A stretch of DNA of 64,000 bases from Selaginella moellendorffii (GCF_000143415.4 NW_003314281.1:962096-1026095); one strand, 5' to 3'. Shown: positions 1-12,663, counted from the stretch's first letter. Translations and numbers: made by a program. The notes: generated by a model from the letters alone, not told the origin.

Positions 1-344
1 GCGGAGTCGAAAGAAATGGTGGGGAAGCAAGCCATAACTCATCCACTGAGAGAGACTTCACAGTTTTCCAGAGCTAGAGGTCTGTTTTTCTCCTCTTTCT
101 TTCTTCGTCTTTGCTCGTTAAAGAGCAGCCTAGATTGCAAAGCAAAGTTTCTCGTGGAAAGAGCAAAAAGGAAGAGCTCGTTTTTGACCCATGATTAGAT
201 GCGAGATACTATTTTGCCAATGATCATATGTACTTATGTATGATCCTCCCATTTGTTAAGTTTTTTATGAATGATGGTATACAAACATTTTGCCTCATAG
301 CCAATGAATAAAACAAATGTTTTATCAAAAATAATTTACATGAT

Positions 345-3300
345 TTACATGTTCATTCTGTCTAAAGCCAAATTGAGATCAAGAGCAGCCTTGCCAAGCT
401 CACCGCTTTTCCTGGACAATAAACAAAGCAAAAGGCTGCTGGATCTTGCAAGTTTCATCCTTTGGAGTACCTTAGAAATGGTTTCAATCCTTGTTTGAGA
501 AGCTGCAACTCCTTGAAACAGGCATCACACCTTCCAAACCTGGAATAACAAAAAGGAAACTAAAGAAAAACAAACAAACCACACAAACCTCTTCTCGGCT
601 TGCAAATCCACACCCAAAGTTGGAGAGGTCAAGACTGCGTCGCTAATGACATGTCCAAAATTCCTAACCAGCATCGACGTGAACGCTATCGAGATCATTA
701 CATGCCTGCAGATAAATCATAAAAGCTTAGAAGATATGCACACGATAATGCATTGCAAACCTTTGTGTTGCACTAGCAAGAAGGCCGGTAAGCAACGGCA
801 GAAGCATGGCCGCGATTTCTAAAGTAAAAACATCACTCCTCTCAATCAAAACACTTAAACCATCTACAAGAACCTGCAAAGCAAGCATGAGTTGACAAGA
901 GAGCAGCCATCAAACTTACTGATTTATCTCCCATTTTAGCCATTGTTTCCACTGCTGACTTCAAATCCTTCTTCATCCAAAATCTCCTAACAACCTGCAT
1001 CGTGCACATCTGCATCAGGAGCGAATGGAAACTATCTTAAGACATACTTGTAGCTTGGCAAGACGAGATTGCATTGTATTGCTCATAGTAGTTCGCTCCT
1101 GCAAAATTTCCTCTATTACGCGAGTATCTTCTTGACATGAACTTCGGCTTCTCTTCTGTAACAACAAACAGCAAATCAGAACCTAAAAGAGATAAACAAA
1201 AGAAACATACGGAATCCAGCTCAACGTAAAACTTCCCTCCATTCCGTGCGTCTGGCCCCGCACTTCTCTCGCGCTCTTTTTCCCTTCTTTCCCAATATGC
1301 ACTCGAAGACCATGGCCTTCCATTACCTGCTGTCCAGGAAACGAAATAAGTATAATTATAATGCACTAAAAGTACATACCTGTAGTGGAAGCCCCAAACG
1401 ATGTTAAGTTTCTCGGAGAGTCGGCTTCTGCAAAAAGAAACACCCGGTTATCGCGTGATACGTTGTCACAAGACAGCAAACCTGCCAAAGCCTGACCAAG
1501 TAAGAAGTCTTCTTCTAGTTTCCTCAGCCGCCTTCTCGTGGTGAACATACCACCATCGTCATCACCTCTTCCAGTTTTGTCCCCGTGCGATTCCGGGTGG
1601 TTCTTTTGTTCGAGTTTGTCAGCAAGTGGAGTTTTTGGAGACACCAAAGTTGTACATTCCGCTTCCCTGTCACTATTTCGTTTCAATAGCTCGCCCGAAC
1701 TCTTTCTGAGAGAAGAAAGCTTTATCGACGTCCTTTCTGTCCCTAAACTGGTATTTGGCCTTGAAGGTTGAAGCTCAGGCGCGCTTCCACGCCTTTGAGG
1801 GGTCGCTATAGTAGGCTGGTCTCTCCCTGGAGAAGGCGTTTTCACTTTCTGAAATGAGACGTGCTCTCCATTCGCTGCACTAAGTACGTAAGACCCTTCT
1901 GTAGAAAGGATTGCGGAAAGGCTTACTGTTTGTAGGAGATCTCAAGTTTCTTGGTGTGGAAATACTCCTGAAAGGGGCTACTCGCTGCAAACATATATTA
2001 TAGACACAATAATAGATGCAAAAGACGCTTACAGGTAAGTCCACGACCCATACTCCCACACAACTTTGGTTGAAAGAGCATCCAAGGAGTTTCCCTTCAT
2101 GCACATTCAAATCAGCCAAGCGTGACCAGTTGGCATCAATAACATCATGGCATCGTAATGGTTCCCATGAATAAACCTGCCAAGTACTAAACAGTTTCCT
2201 TAAAATAACCAAACTTCTCAAAGGTACCTTCAAGCCTTCCCGCAATGCACACAGCAGCGTCCGGCCGTCAGGAGTGAAGATCATCGGTCGAACTCCAGAA
2301 TCCTGACACAGTTAAACAAAATCAGAACAAAGTGACCGCAGTTACAAATAACTTACTTCAGGTCCGGAAGAACCAACGAGCTCGAAAGTTTCCAAGTCAT
2401 AGAACTTTGCGGTTTTGTCATCAGAACCTGAAAATGCAAGTTGGAAGAGGAGTATAAATATCACGTAAAGCCAAACCTGTCGCAAGAAGGAATTCATGAG
2501 GATGGAAGTCTAGACTGAGAATCTGATCGTCATGGTACTTAAAATCATGGATGAGCTTCCCAGCAGTCAAGTCCCACAACTGTACCTTAGTAGCACGGAT
2601 AGGACGCACAGAAAAATTAACGTTAAAACATTACCTTCACAGTTTTATCCTCTCCACCTGAAACTACCCAGCGACCATCTGGACTGAACTTGAGGCAATT
2701 CACTCCACAGCAATGACCCCTATATGTATGGATGCACCCCTTTCGTCTGATATCCCAAATCTTCAAGTTCGAATCAAGCGAGCCGGATGCAAAAAACTCT
2801 CCAAACGGATGGAAATCGACTGCCGTGCAGTTGGAACGATGCCCGGTAAGAGTGCGGACAACTGGAATCACAGAAACTCTGAGTGAGTTTCAGGAGAGAA
2901 CGGAAAAGGAGGAAATTGAGTAAAACCTTACTCTTCGCTTCTTCGAGGTCCCACAGCTTGATAGCACCACTGGCTGCGCCAGCAACGACGTGAGATTCAG
3001 CCGCATCGAAAGTCACGGACTCCACAGGGCTCGAGTGCCCGGCTAAACTCTGTGACACAAACAGGAAATACTTCTCAGTCCATAAGATCGTCGCTTCCTA
3101 CTAGAATGCAATGCGCCAACTTTGTTTTTCCTTATATCCCTCTTGATCACAATGCCGACTGGCCGCTGGGAGAGAACTTACACAAGCTATCTGCAAGGTT
3201 CCAAACCACACTTGAAAAAACTATGGAGAAATAGATACTCTCCCAGCCATGCCTAGAATGCCCCTAACCATGCTTTCCTAGCTTTATCAAAAGCTGTGCT

Positions 3301-3520
3301 TACCAGAATCGCGTTGGGCTTGCCGATCGCCCACATATTGACCTTGTGATCGTCTCCACCGGTGACGAGCACCCGCGATGTTTTCCTCCCGATCTTGAGG
3401 CAATTCACCTGGGAAGAATGCGCAACAAACTCCTCTGGATTGCCACCAACAAGATCAACCAACAGCTCTGAAAGAAAACCGAATGCGAAGAAACTCACGT
3501 AATTTGTAAGCGCGCTTCAT
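345..3520 (-). CDS. KTN80: Katanin p80 WD40 subunit B1-like protein (microtubule severing)
   Basis: Regulatory p80 subunit that targets the katanin p60 ATPase to microtubules and helps it sever them in the cytoplasm. The start ATG (3520-3518) opens with MKRAYKL, typical of plant p80, then splices into a WD40 propeller. Visible blades include [20 protein letters not shown] (around 3400), [12 protein letters not shown] (around 3040), [20 protein letters not shown] (around 2830), [20 protein letters not shown] (around 2700) and [20 protein letters not shown] (around 2510). A low-complexity linker (about 1850-1370) precedes the con80 domain (about 1030-345), seen as [20 protein letters not shown] and [19 protein letters not shown]. 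The last intron is 412-470 (59 bp); splicing it yields the conserved end [18 protein letters not shown]. Introns are mostly 50-70 bp. It is divergent from the kinase gene at 4236. Family assignment is firm; some internal exon edges are approximate. Confidence 0.93.
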
Positions 3521-3852
3521 TGTGGAGCGCTGTGCACGTCGAATGCATTCCCCTGTGCGGGCAAAGTAGCGCCCAATTCCTCGAAATCTTAAGCCGCCGC
3601 CTTGCTCTACCTCGCTCCTTCCTCATCCACTGGCATTCCTCTGCTCATCGAGAAGAAGAGATCAACGAGAAAGACGAGGAGAGAGATCCTTCAACCCTAT
3701 AAATCTATCCCTGCCGCGCTCGCCCAAATTTCTAGGCTAGATCCAAGCTGCAACCCGGAAATACGCGCGGGATCGGATTATCGCCGACGATCGCCGACGA
3801 TTGCCCTACCTCTTCTCTTTCCCTCCTCCAATGTCTCTTCAGTTCATTTGAA

Positions 3853-4001
3853 ACTTGCCACAACAAAGATCCATCTCGTGCTCGAATCCCATTCAAGAAA
3901 TTACTTGCACAATAAAGACCGGTATGGTGCTCGATTCCCATACTAGACATGACTTGCCACAACAAAGATCGGTCCAGTGCTCGACTCCTGACCAAGAATG
4001 G
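3853..4001. repeat. Three tandem ~50-bp repeats in a divergent promoter
   Basis: Three imperfect copies start at 3853, 3903 and 3952, each beginning ACTTGCCACAA or a variant and containing GTGCTCGA-TCCC. They lie between the divergent katanin (3520) and kinase (4236) start codons. A second small duplication, GATCGCCGAC twice, sits near 3778-3800. No coding potential is evident. Confidence 0.7.
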
Positions 4002-4235
4002 TGTGATGTTCGAATCATAGACATTGACATGCTACTAGCAGATGGATGGAATAGGGTTTTAGTTTAGCACTAGCGCACGCCTGGCGGCTCCGCCGATCCA
4101 CTGTTCCTCGATCGCAGCCGCGCGCTGGATCTGATCGATCCCCTCGGAGGTAAGCGGCAGGGAGTTTTGGGAATGCGCGTTGCTCGATCGACGATATCCG
4201 GCGGCTAGATCGCGCTGTGGCTCGATATTTCCACG

Positions 4236-6799
4236 ATGTGGCGCCTCAAGCAGCTGATGCCCAAGGATCAGGCCGGGCTGGAGGGCAAGAGCGTGGAGGT
4301 TGGCACATTGAAGCTCCAGGTGAGGAGCGTGGTCGCGGAAGGGGGATTCTCGTCAGTGTATCTCGCCAGGGACGCGCAATCCGGGAAGAACTACGCCCTC
4401 AAGCATTTGATTTGCAACGATGACGAGTCCCTTCACTTGGTTCGCAAGGAGGTCGCGGTGATGAAGGCTTTGCGTGGGCATCCCAACATTGTCACGCTCC
4501 ATGCCCATGCAGTGCTTGCCAATGGACGCACCAAGGAGTGCTTTCTCGTGATGGATTACTGCGAGAAAACGCTGGTGGCTGTTTTGGACGCTAGAGGTGC
4601 CGGATTTTTCGAGGAGAGGCAGCTCCTCTCGATTTTTCGCGACATTTGCAATGCGGTTTATGCCATGCATTGCCAGTCTCCTCCCATCGCTCACAGGTTT
4701 GGACGCAAAGTTTAGACCGCAAGTTCTTACTGATCTTTTCTATTTTACGTTTTTTTTTTTTTTTTTCTTGCAGAGACTTAAAGGCAGAGAACATATTGCT
4801 GGGTGCAAATGGCTTGTGGAAGCTTTGTGATTTTGGGAGCATTTCTACGAATCACAGGAGGTTCGAGAGAGCTGAAGAGATGGGAGTGGAGGAAGACGTT
4901 ATCAGAAAACACACAACCCCCGCGTACCGTGCTCCCGAGGTAACGTAACGAACTGGTCCTTGTAATTTGCGTGTCTTTGACGATTTCTCTTGTTTCTTAC
5001 AGATGTGGGACCTTTATCAGAGGGAATTAATCTCCGAGAAAGTTGACATCTGGGTTGGTCACTTACTTTTCCTTTTGTTAAATGGTTTTTATTCACTTGG
5101 TGCGGTGGTCTTTGCAGGCTCTTGGATGCCTTTTGTATAGACTATGTTTCTTTAAGTCTGCATTTGACGGGGAATCGAAGCTACAAATCCTGAATGGAAA
5201 CTATCGAATTCCAGAAGCCCCCAGATACAGTGAAAACGTTACGCAGCTCATCAAGGACATGCTGATGCCAAGTCCAGGCTCACGACCAGACATATTGCAG
5301 GCAAGGGTGGCTCCCACATCTGCATTGTTTCATAGGTTAGTTCGAGAGTCAGCAAACTGCCTGTCGTGCACTTACGTAGCCTGTTTTGTTTTCCGGTAGT
5401 ATTAAGTGTGATTTGTGTGGCAGGTCTGGAATCGCGTGAACGAGGCTCTTCCGATAGAGAGCCGGAAAACTTTCCCAGACAAAGCTTCGTCAACTGTAAA
5501 TAGTTCAATCATTCAGGATTCTCTTGAAACAAGTAAGTCGGCCTTCGTCAGATGTGATTCTATGCCTGCATGACTGACTCTTTGTATCGGCAGAACCGCC
5601 TGTAAAGACTCCGTCACCACCTCCGGCTGCAAAGACGGCCGGCAGCTTCTGGTCGTCACAGTTAGCAGCAGATGCAAAGCATGACAGTGATTCAGTATCG
5701 AGTAATAATCTCGAAAACAGCGTAACTCCGCCTGTGACGAGCGGAGGTCCGCCTCCTGGATGGTCTGCCGGTTTTAACGGGTCCAACTCAACACAGAAAA
5801 ATAGCGTCAACTCTGTACAGACGGAAAACGCTAATGTAGAAACCAGGCCGGGAAACCTTTTCAAGAAGGGTGGCGTGGCACATTTTGTGAAGAAGGTCGG
5901 GTCCTGGAATAAAGACGATGGTGATGGGGACGGCTACGCCATGATGTCTGAAGTGGATATGGAACAGCAACTGAGTGCTCCTTCAACGAAGGTGTCCGAA
6001 GTTTCAAATGACGGGGCTTTCAATGCTTTCGTGGCGGAATTCGACAGCGCAGCGAGTGCCAAGAATGTAGAAACGGAGAAGCTGAAGCTGCAACTGAAGC
6101 AGGCACTGGCTGAGAAGACAGAGTTCGCCGGGAAGTATGAGAAGCTAACAGCAATTTGCCGGTCACAGAGACAAGAGATACATGAGCTTAAGTCCGCTTT
6201 AGCTGCAGCGACGGTCAGCAAGGAACCGATGCCAAAGCCGCCTCTCCAGTCTGCTAGTGCTCAATCGAGACGCACTTCTCGTCCAGTAAACTGGAATTCT
6301 TCGACCGAACAGGTAAACCAGAGAACATCGATCAATCCTTCGAACGCATGGGCTTAACATGGGCGAAATGTATTTGCAGGACACTGAGAAAGACAAGGAC
6401 AAACAGAACGGTTCTATCTGGGATTTGCAAAGCGGTTTGACAGCGCAAGCTCCTTCGAAGGGACTCTCACAACAAGCGCCCCTCGTCGACTCTTCGCCGT
6501 GGTCAGCCTTTGGTGATGCCTTCAAAGGAAGCTCCACGAAGTCGTCATCTCCTACGCCACCGTCCAGTGATCCTCCGCTTAATACAGGCTCTGGACCACC
6601 GAGAAGGCAACACGCTAGAGCTGCGAGCTTGAGCGGAGGAGACACGTGGGGATTCAACAGTAGCGGCTCCAGCTCGATGAGTTTAAATCAGCAGCAGCAG
6701 CAGCAGCAACAGGATTCAAAGGGTGGTTTTCGATCATCAACAATTGATTCTTCGCAGAGCTCTAGATCTCAGGCTCCGGCGGGCTGGGCTGGATTTTAA
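4236..6799 (+). CDS. AAK1/GAK (NAK-family) Ser/Thr protein kinase
   Basis: Numb-associated-type kinase. Relatives phosphorylate clathrin adaptor subunits and act in endocytic trafficking. The kinase domain begins near residue 25: glycine loop AEGGFSSVYLARD, VAIK-like lysine in YALKHL, catalytic loop HRDLKAEN reconstituted across the intron after 4694, then DFGS, then a split activation segment TPAYRAPE / MWDLYQRELISEKVDIW. The final kinase helices end near SPGSRPDILQ (5300). The tail is long and disordered: PPVKTPSPPPAAKT, GGPPPGWSAGF, a coiled coil (about 6060-6210, EKLKLQLKQALAEKTEF), a poly-Gln run near 6693 and the C-terminal end APAGWAGF. Introns are short; one acceptor has a 17-T tract (about 4750-4767). 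The start follows a long 5' leader and gives the expected N-terminus. Clathrin-related function is inferred from the family. Confidence 0.9.
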
Positions 6800-6928
6800 A
6801 AGCAGCGGATTATATCGGCCCCCACAGGTACTTTGTACTACTACTTTATGCTTTCAATAAATTCAGCAGTATCTACATATCTCCTCTCTGTCCTGGGTTT
6901 TTAGAGGGCTTATCCGCGAAACACGGGC

Positions 6929-9037
6929 ATGTAAGTGTCTTTGAAAGTGGTGGGTTTTCGCCAATGGTGTTCTTCCAGGTCGGAGATAGAGTTCCAAGAA
7001 GAAGATCATAGCATTCGACTCAAGCGCGAGGTCGTGATCGAAACGCCCAAGAAGGAGCTCATTGCTAAGTTGAGCTCCTGCATTGCTGATCCAGGTAAAT
7101 GCTGGTTCCAAGCTGAGGCTAACTTCTTTTTTTCTCGCAGATGAACGGCATGAGTTCCAGCTCTTTTGTCAGAGGATGGAGCAAATGTTCGGCTTGCAAT
7201 TTCGTACCAGGAAGGAACAGTTAACTGTATGTTTCGTTCTCTTGTGTCTGCAAGCTAACAAGCTGATATTTCTCAGGAGCTGTATGATCTGTTCAACCCA
7301 CTTGGGAACAGCTCGAGCAAGATTGAAGAAATTTCGGATCTTCAAGTGAAAGAACACGAGGCACGATTTTTGGAGCACTTTGCGAGTGTGAGTGGTTTCT
7401 CTTTATCCTCGCGTATCGTTTGACTCGATGCATAGATCATGAGCAAGAGCAACTTCAAGGCTTTGAGCGACTACGAATGGAATGTGGCTACCTCCAGTCA
7501 GTATCTCTTTCATCTTCCTACAAGGATCGATAAAACACAGGTTTTTTTCTTTGATCTTCTCTTTTTCCCTTTAGATTCGTGTTCATCTTCTCCTAATGCA
7601 GCTTGATGACGAGCTCTTCGTAGATACTCCATACTCAAACCCTTCAAACACGGATCTGGGTCGATTTTACGTTGTGTTTCGCCGAGGTATTGGAACGGAT
7701 CAAAAGAGAGCTTACTTCTTCAAAGCGAAGCTGGATTATATTGTTCAGTTTTGTTGGGATGCGACATTCAAGAAACTGTGGAACCGCCTCAGGTATGGTG
7801 CTTCCATCAGTTCCTACTTACAAAAATGCCTCTTTTTTTCTGAAAAGATCATGCGTCGGGAAATCCAAAGCGCACGGACAAGCAATGTTAAGGTTCTGTT
7901 TATCTTTCTTATAGTTATCTGGTTGACCTTTACTTGTTCACTTGCTGGCACTAGAACCGCGCACACTTCTTCAGACAAATACGTCTCCGTAAAGCGGATC
8001 CACATCTCAAACTCGTTCGAGCTGAAAGACTTTTTCAAAAGGTTTACCCTGCAAGATCCGACTTTTGATCACACGATCATAGTTTACAGGCAAGTTCTCT
8101 CATTAACGTAAACTATCATATCGCTTTGGGCTGCAGGAAAGTCACGGAGTTGTGTGATGCTAAGAGAAAGAAAGACTTTGGAATCTACATAAAACACTAC
8201 AAGGAAATTCCTATGGCGGACATGGAACTAGTCCTCGTAAGCTCGATTCTTTTCAAGCCTGTTATGAAATCTTTCTTGCAGCCCGCTAAGAAGCATCCAA
8301 GGCTCCCTTTGCAGGACTGGATAAAACTTATTGTTTTCGCTTTGATCTGTGTGGTAAGAGAAGCAATGAAATCCTATATCTCAAATCTATGAATTTCAGG
8401 CAGCAATTGTTTCGGCATTGAGACGACGTTCTCAAGCGGCCATCGTGATTGGTATTGTTGTTGCGTTTGTCAGCTACGCCATGAAGATCTACGTAACGTA
8501 AGTAGATCTGTTAGCTGGTTTCACTTGCGTGCTTATGGCTCGCCTCACGCAGGTTTAATATGAATGTTCTCGAGTACGAACGAGACATCAACAATCTCAT
8601 GGCTGGGAAACTACTCGACTGTGGACATGGAACACTTCTCCATGTCCTCGACGAAGCTATCCAGCAGGAGGTACTACGACTTTTCGCCTCAAAAACTCTT
8701 TCTTTGATCGCGTGTTTACTTGCAGGTGAAAGAGGCGATCATAGCGTACTTTGTGCTGATGAGAAACCCTGGCGGAGCCATCAGTGAAGAGGTTTCCTTT
8801 GGTCCATTCAACCAAGTATTCAATCGATTCATTTTCCAGGAACTGCGGCGCCGATGCAATGAAGTGATTGATAGCTACTTCGAGAATGGGACAAGTGAAT
8901 TTGAGGTCAAGGACGCTGTGGATAAACTCCGAAGGCTTGGAATTATAATGGAGAGGGATGGGCGGATCAAGCACGTATTGGTGAGAGAGGCAAACGAGAA
9001 ACTCCTCGCTAGAATGATGGAGTCATTGTGTGAATGA
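6929..9037 (+). CDS. DUF3754 (TMEM143-type) membrane protein
   Basis: Plant DUF3754 family, function unknown; proteins of this family are often labelled 'aminopeptidase' without support. The start codon appears split: AT at 6929-6930, a 48-bp intron 6931-6978 (GTAAGT...TTCCAG), then G, giving MSEIEFQEEDHSIRLKREVV. Later blocks match the family: FQLFCQRMEQMFGLQF, SKSNFKALSDYEWNVATSSQ, FHLPTRIDK, then ERLFQ/KVYPARSDF, YIKHYKEIPMADMELVLP, and DWIKLIVFALICV joined to AAIVSALRRR. Two hydrophobic segments (about 8325-8500, FALICVAAIVSAL and AIVIGIVVAFVSYAMKIYV) suggest two membrane passes. The C-terminus has GKLLDCGHGTLLHVLDEAIQ and a winged-helix-like end. The exon around 7790-7900 is the least certain part. 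A broken copy follows at 9240-9830. The organelle is not predictable from what I see. Confidence 0.85.
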
Positions 9038-9239
9038 AGGCAACAATTAAAGCTTTGGCATCGTCCTCTTCTAGATTACCAAGGCGAGCATCACATAGAG
9101 AAACTCAAGCGATGCGAGCACAAAGTGGAGCTCCATCGATGGAAACTTGTAGCTGGGATCCAGCGCAATGTTGTAGCACAGCTCCAAGTTATACAGCGAG
9201 ACATAGGATTTAATGACGTTTGATTATGGTATCACGTTA

Positions 9240-9830
9240 ACGAAGATGGGATGTTGTGTCGGTCCTCTTTCCTGAAAAGTCATGCGTCGGGAAAATCCAA
9301 GTTCCTTGTCCGCCCATGGGAATTACCTTGTAGTGCTTTATGGTCTTTCGTCAAACAACTCCAAAGCGACATGATAATTTATGGATGAGAGGACTTGCCT
9401 GTAGACCTTTTGAAAAAAGTGTTTCAGCTAGAACGAGTTTGAAAAGGGATCCGCTTCACAGACAGAGACGTATTTGTCTGAAGAACTAGAGCTAGCAAGT
9501 GGAACAACTAAAGGTCAACCAGATATACATAACAAAGATGAACAGAGCCTTAAAATTGGTCGTCCCTGCTCAATTCTTTTCAAGCGTGTTATGACATCTT
9601 TCTTGTAGAAGCAGCAAGGCTACCTTTGCTAAAACTTACCATTTTCGCTTTGATGTGTGTGGTAAGACAATCCTATATCTAGTAAACGTAAGTAGTTTTC
9701 TTAGCTGCGTCCTCTCACGCAGGTTTATTCTCGGGTACGAACGAGACATCAACAATCTCATGACTGTGGACATGGAACACTTCTTCATGTCCTCGACGAA
9801 ACTTTGTGCTGATGAGAAACGTCATCTTCC
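9240..9830. pseudogene. Scrambled partial duplicate of the DUF3754 gene
   Basis: Pieces of the upstream gene recur here in a broken order. Positions 9280-9300 resemble 7850-7870. About 9420-9550 is the reverse complement of about 7900-8040. About 9567-9830 repeats 8240-8770 in the forward direction with deletions, including CTCGGGTACGAACGAGACAT and the intron-like CACGCAGG acceptor. No continuous frame exists. Introns are retained in the copy, so this is DNA-level duplication followed by inversion, not retroposition. The preceding stretch 9040-9239 holds the 3' end of the live gene and a short open minus-strand fragment I cannot assign. Confidence 0.8.
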
Positions 9831-9853
9831 TTAGTTAGGGTAAGGGTGTGGCT

Positions 9854-11060
9854 ATGGCGACTACTCGATGGGTGTTCCATCCAGCTTTTAAACGTTGTAT
9901 GGACATCCTTGGATTGGAATGTTCGCATATATAGGGCCAATGGACTCGGGCAAAACGGCGCTTCTTCGCGAGTTCTCATCTAGGCAGCGTGCTGGTGACT
10001 ACCAAGGTGTTCCAAATCCTTCAGATTTTCCCATCAGCTTAGCTGGTAGCTTTGCAAAGTCTCCTAAGCTTAATGGAGCAGATGCCCGGTTATTTGATAA
10101 AGTCTCCTCGCATCTGCTTCTTAAGATCGTGCTGAAGACGCCCGGGTGTTTGCATGAGTTTTTCTTGAAGCAGAAGGATCCCATGGACAGAATGCAGGTT
10201 GCTTTCACGCGCTACATTTCCAAGTACAAACACTCTAAAGGATTTCCCACAATCATCACCGATCAAGCAGATTTCCTGACTCACTGGACCACAACCGCAG
10301 AGGGTGCGAAGGAGCTAGATGCCGTACTGAAGTTCCTGGTGCGGATCTCTCAGCAAGAGTGGGCTAACGTAGTTTTCGCTTCATTGGAGAACCTCTTTTA
10401 AGGAATGGTTGTGTGACAGGGGACCTTTGAGGGGTCATGACGTCGTCCACGCAACTATTGGGCACTTGAACGAAGAGGAGGCCAAGGAGTTCGTGAGGCA
10501 GTGTCTCAATAAATCGGAGTTGAAGCGGGAGGGGCTTGAAGCGGAGGTGTTTGCAATTTGGGATGATGTCTATGCACACTATGGGGGAGCCATTATTCAG
10601 CTGTGCGTGCTTATCGAAAAGACTTTACCACGCTCACAGCCTGGTAAAGTCTGCGCGAAGTATGGGAGGAGGAGAAACTGATACACATGAGGATTGCCAA
10701 CGACGTTGTTGAATCAGGTTTCGTACGGCGCATGCAGACCCGCAACAAACTTGTCCTGAAAGCACCCGAATGGATGCGCGGGGACTGGAAGAAGGTGGTG
10801 GAAGCCATGGCAGCTGCTGAGGATGGAGACGTCCCCGTGGAGAAACTGTGTGAGACTGTGTCTGGAGCTGCACTTGCATCAATGGTTCGTTGCTATCTCC
10901 TCCAATACAGGGAGCCAACTGGTTGGGACAGGGACATCAAAGTTGTATCAACTCCGATTGTCATGCCAGTCACGAGAGCTGAGCATCTGGCAATGAGAGA
11001 AGTTGTAGCACAACCAAATCATCTCCAGAATATTCCTTCTCCGATTACCAGCGGAGGAGC
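9854..11060 (+). pseudogene. Frameshifted P-loop NTPase (STAND/archaeal-ATPase-like)
   Basis: A likely original start is ATG 9854 (MATTRWVFHPAFKRCMDILG); a frame change near 9915 leads to a Walker A motif GPMDSGKT (about 9940). Hydrophobic-plus-acid FPTIITDQAD (about 10240) may be Walker B. The frame breaks at 10399 (TTTTAAGG; removing one T restores NLFKEWLCDRGPLRGHDVV) and again near 10645, after which LREVWEEEKLIHMRIANDVV continues in another frame to about 10990. These breaks do not fit GT-AG introns. C-terminal motifs (GHLNEEEAKEFVRQCLNKSE, YAHYGGAIIQL) resemble the helical lid of AAA/STAND ATPases. The substrate is unknown. A second partial copy lies at 11330. Confidence 0.7.
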
Positions 11061-11329
11061 AGAGCACAGCAGAGGTTCACATAAATTCAATTCTTTTCAA
11101 CCGTATTATGCAACTATCTGGGTCAATATCTTAATTTTGAATGGGCCAAAACTTTAAAATCTGAATTCTCCATTCATCCATAAAGTGAATCCTTAGTTTA
11201 TGCGAATGGTTCACCTCAGTGCCAGATCTGTTTTCTGGGAGGTTCTTTAATCGAACATCAGAGCTGAGTGCTCTAAGGGATCTCCTTACTCCCGTGAGGC
11301 CACTTGAAAGGCCAAAGAGTTCGTAGGTC

Positions 11330-11760
11330 ATCAGCGAGTCGCCCTTGAACCTGGAGGGGCTTTGAAGCGGAGGTGTTTGCCATTCGGGATGACATTTATG
11401 CACACTGCGGGGGAGCCATTCTGCTGCTGCGACAGCTTCTGCGAGTGGCGCTACGCTCACAACCTGGTCAAATCTGCAAAAACTGGGAGGTGGTGAAGCG
11501 GGACTACATGGCGAATGCCCAAAGCTTTGTTGTTGAAGGTTTCCTTCCGAACTTTCTGACCAAGATCGATGAGGCACCCACTGAGGAGTGAGGACTGGAA
11601 AAATGTGGTGGAAGCCATGGCAGCTGCCAAGGATGGAGTCGTTCCCTTGCATGAACTGTCTGTATCTGGAACTGCGCTTAAATCAATGATCACTCTCTTA
11701 ATCACAATCGAACTGGAAGAATATTTTCTATTCATGGTCATGTACAAGTAATCGGCTCCG
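11330..11760 (+). pseudogene. Second, shorter copy of the P-loop NTPase C-terminal region
   Basis: The reading VFAIRDDIYAHCGGAILLL (about 11370-11430) parallels VFAIWDDVYAHYGGAIIQL in the copy at 10550. NWEVVKRDYMANAQSFVVEG parallels the following region, and DWKNVVEAMAAAKDG (about 11590-11640) parallels DWKKVVEAMAAAEDG at 10780. The frame changes between 11580 and 11600. There is no Walker A region. It is a tandem partial duplicate in decay. Confidence 0.72.
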
Positions 11761-12556
11761 AGTCACAAGAGCTCAACATTTGGCAATGAGATCACCCAAA
11801 TGATAGTTTCTGGCTAATAGAATATTCTATATGATTTTTTAGATTATACTAAGCATTTTGCATCAGCCATGGAAAGTGAACTTCCTGAAAAAATTACTGG
11901 CCACACTAAGGAGGATGTGTTACATAGCTTCTCATGCTTCTTCTTGTCCTGTGAAACTAAACCACAGAAAAACTGCTGGACGGAATCGCTTGCGACCTTC
12001 GGCGTCCCCTAGAAACATTCTCAAACTCACGGTAAATCGCTTTTGTCTCATTAATCACGTAAAAAAGCGGTGAGCAGCCCAACCATATAAAAATCCTTGT
12101 CGCAGAGAGCCACCTTGACGTGCTCGCGGACATAAAACAAGGGCCGAGTATCCAAACTGGGACGGAAGATCCAAGGCTGTGGAGGAGCTAGCGGACAACA
12201 CTCTGGGTTTACTTGGAAGCTGCCCGCTGCTTGGACCGTGTCTATGAGCCTTTCGACTACTACGCGGCTGCTAAGTTATAGCCGCATGGCTGGTTTCAGG
12301 GGATCCACTTAATCTTAATACGGGCTAGTGGACAGTGCCTCTAAACAGTTGCATTTATGTTTTTCCAGGTCGGGTCGATCGAAATCGCTCGCTGCTGGGC
12401 GACAAGGTTGTGGGAAATGCTCAGTTCCAAACAGCCTGGGTGTCAGCCTTTGGGATCAACGCGTGTTCCTGATAATGGAGCAGAGCACTCAACACACACA
12501 GTGTCTCTCTCTCGCCCTCTCTCTCATCTCTCTCTCTCACACACACACGAGATTGA

Positions 12557-12603
12557 TTTGCTTGTTTAAGGCTTTTCTCACAGCTTATTCCGAGGATGTT
12601 TAC

Positions 12604-12663
<60 letters not shown>

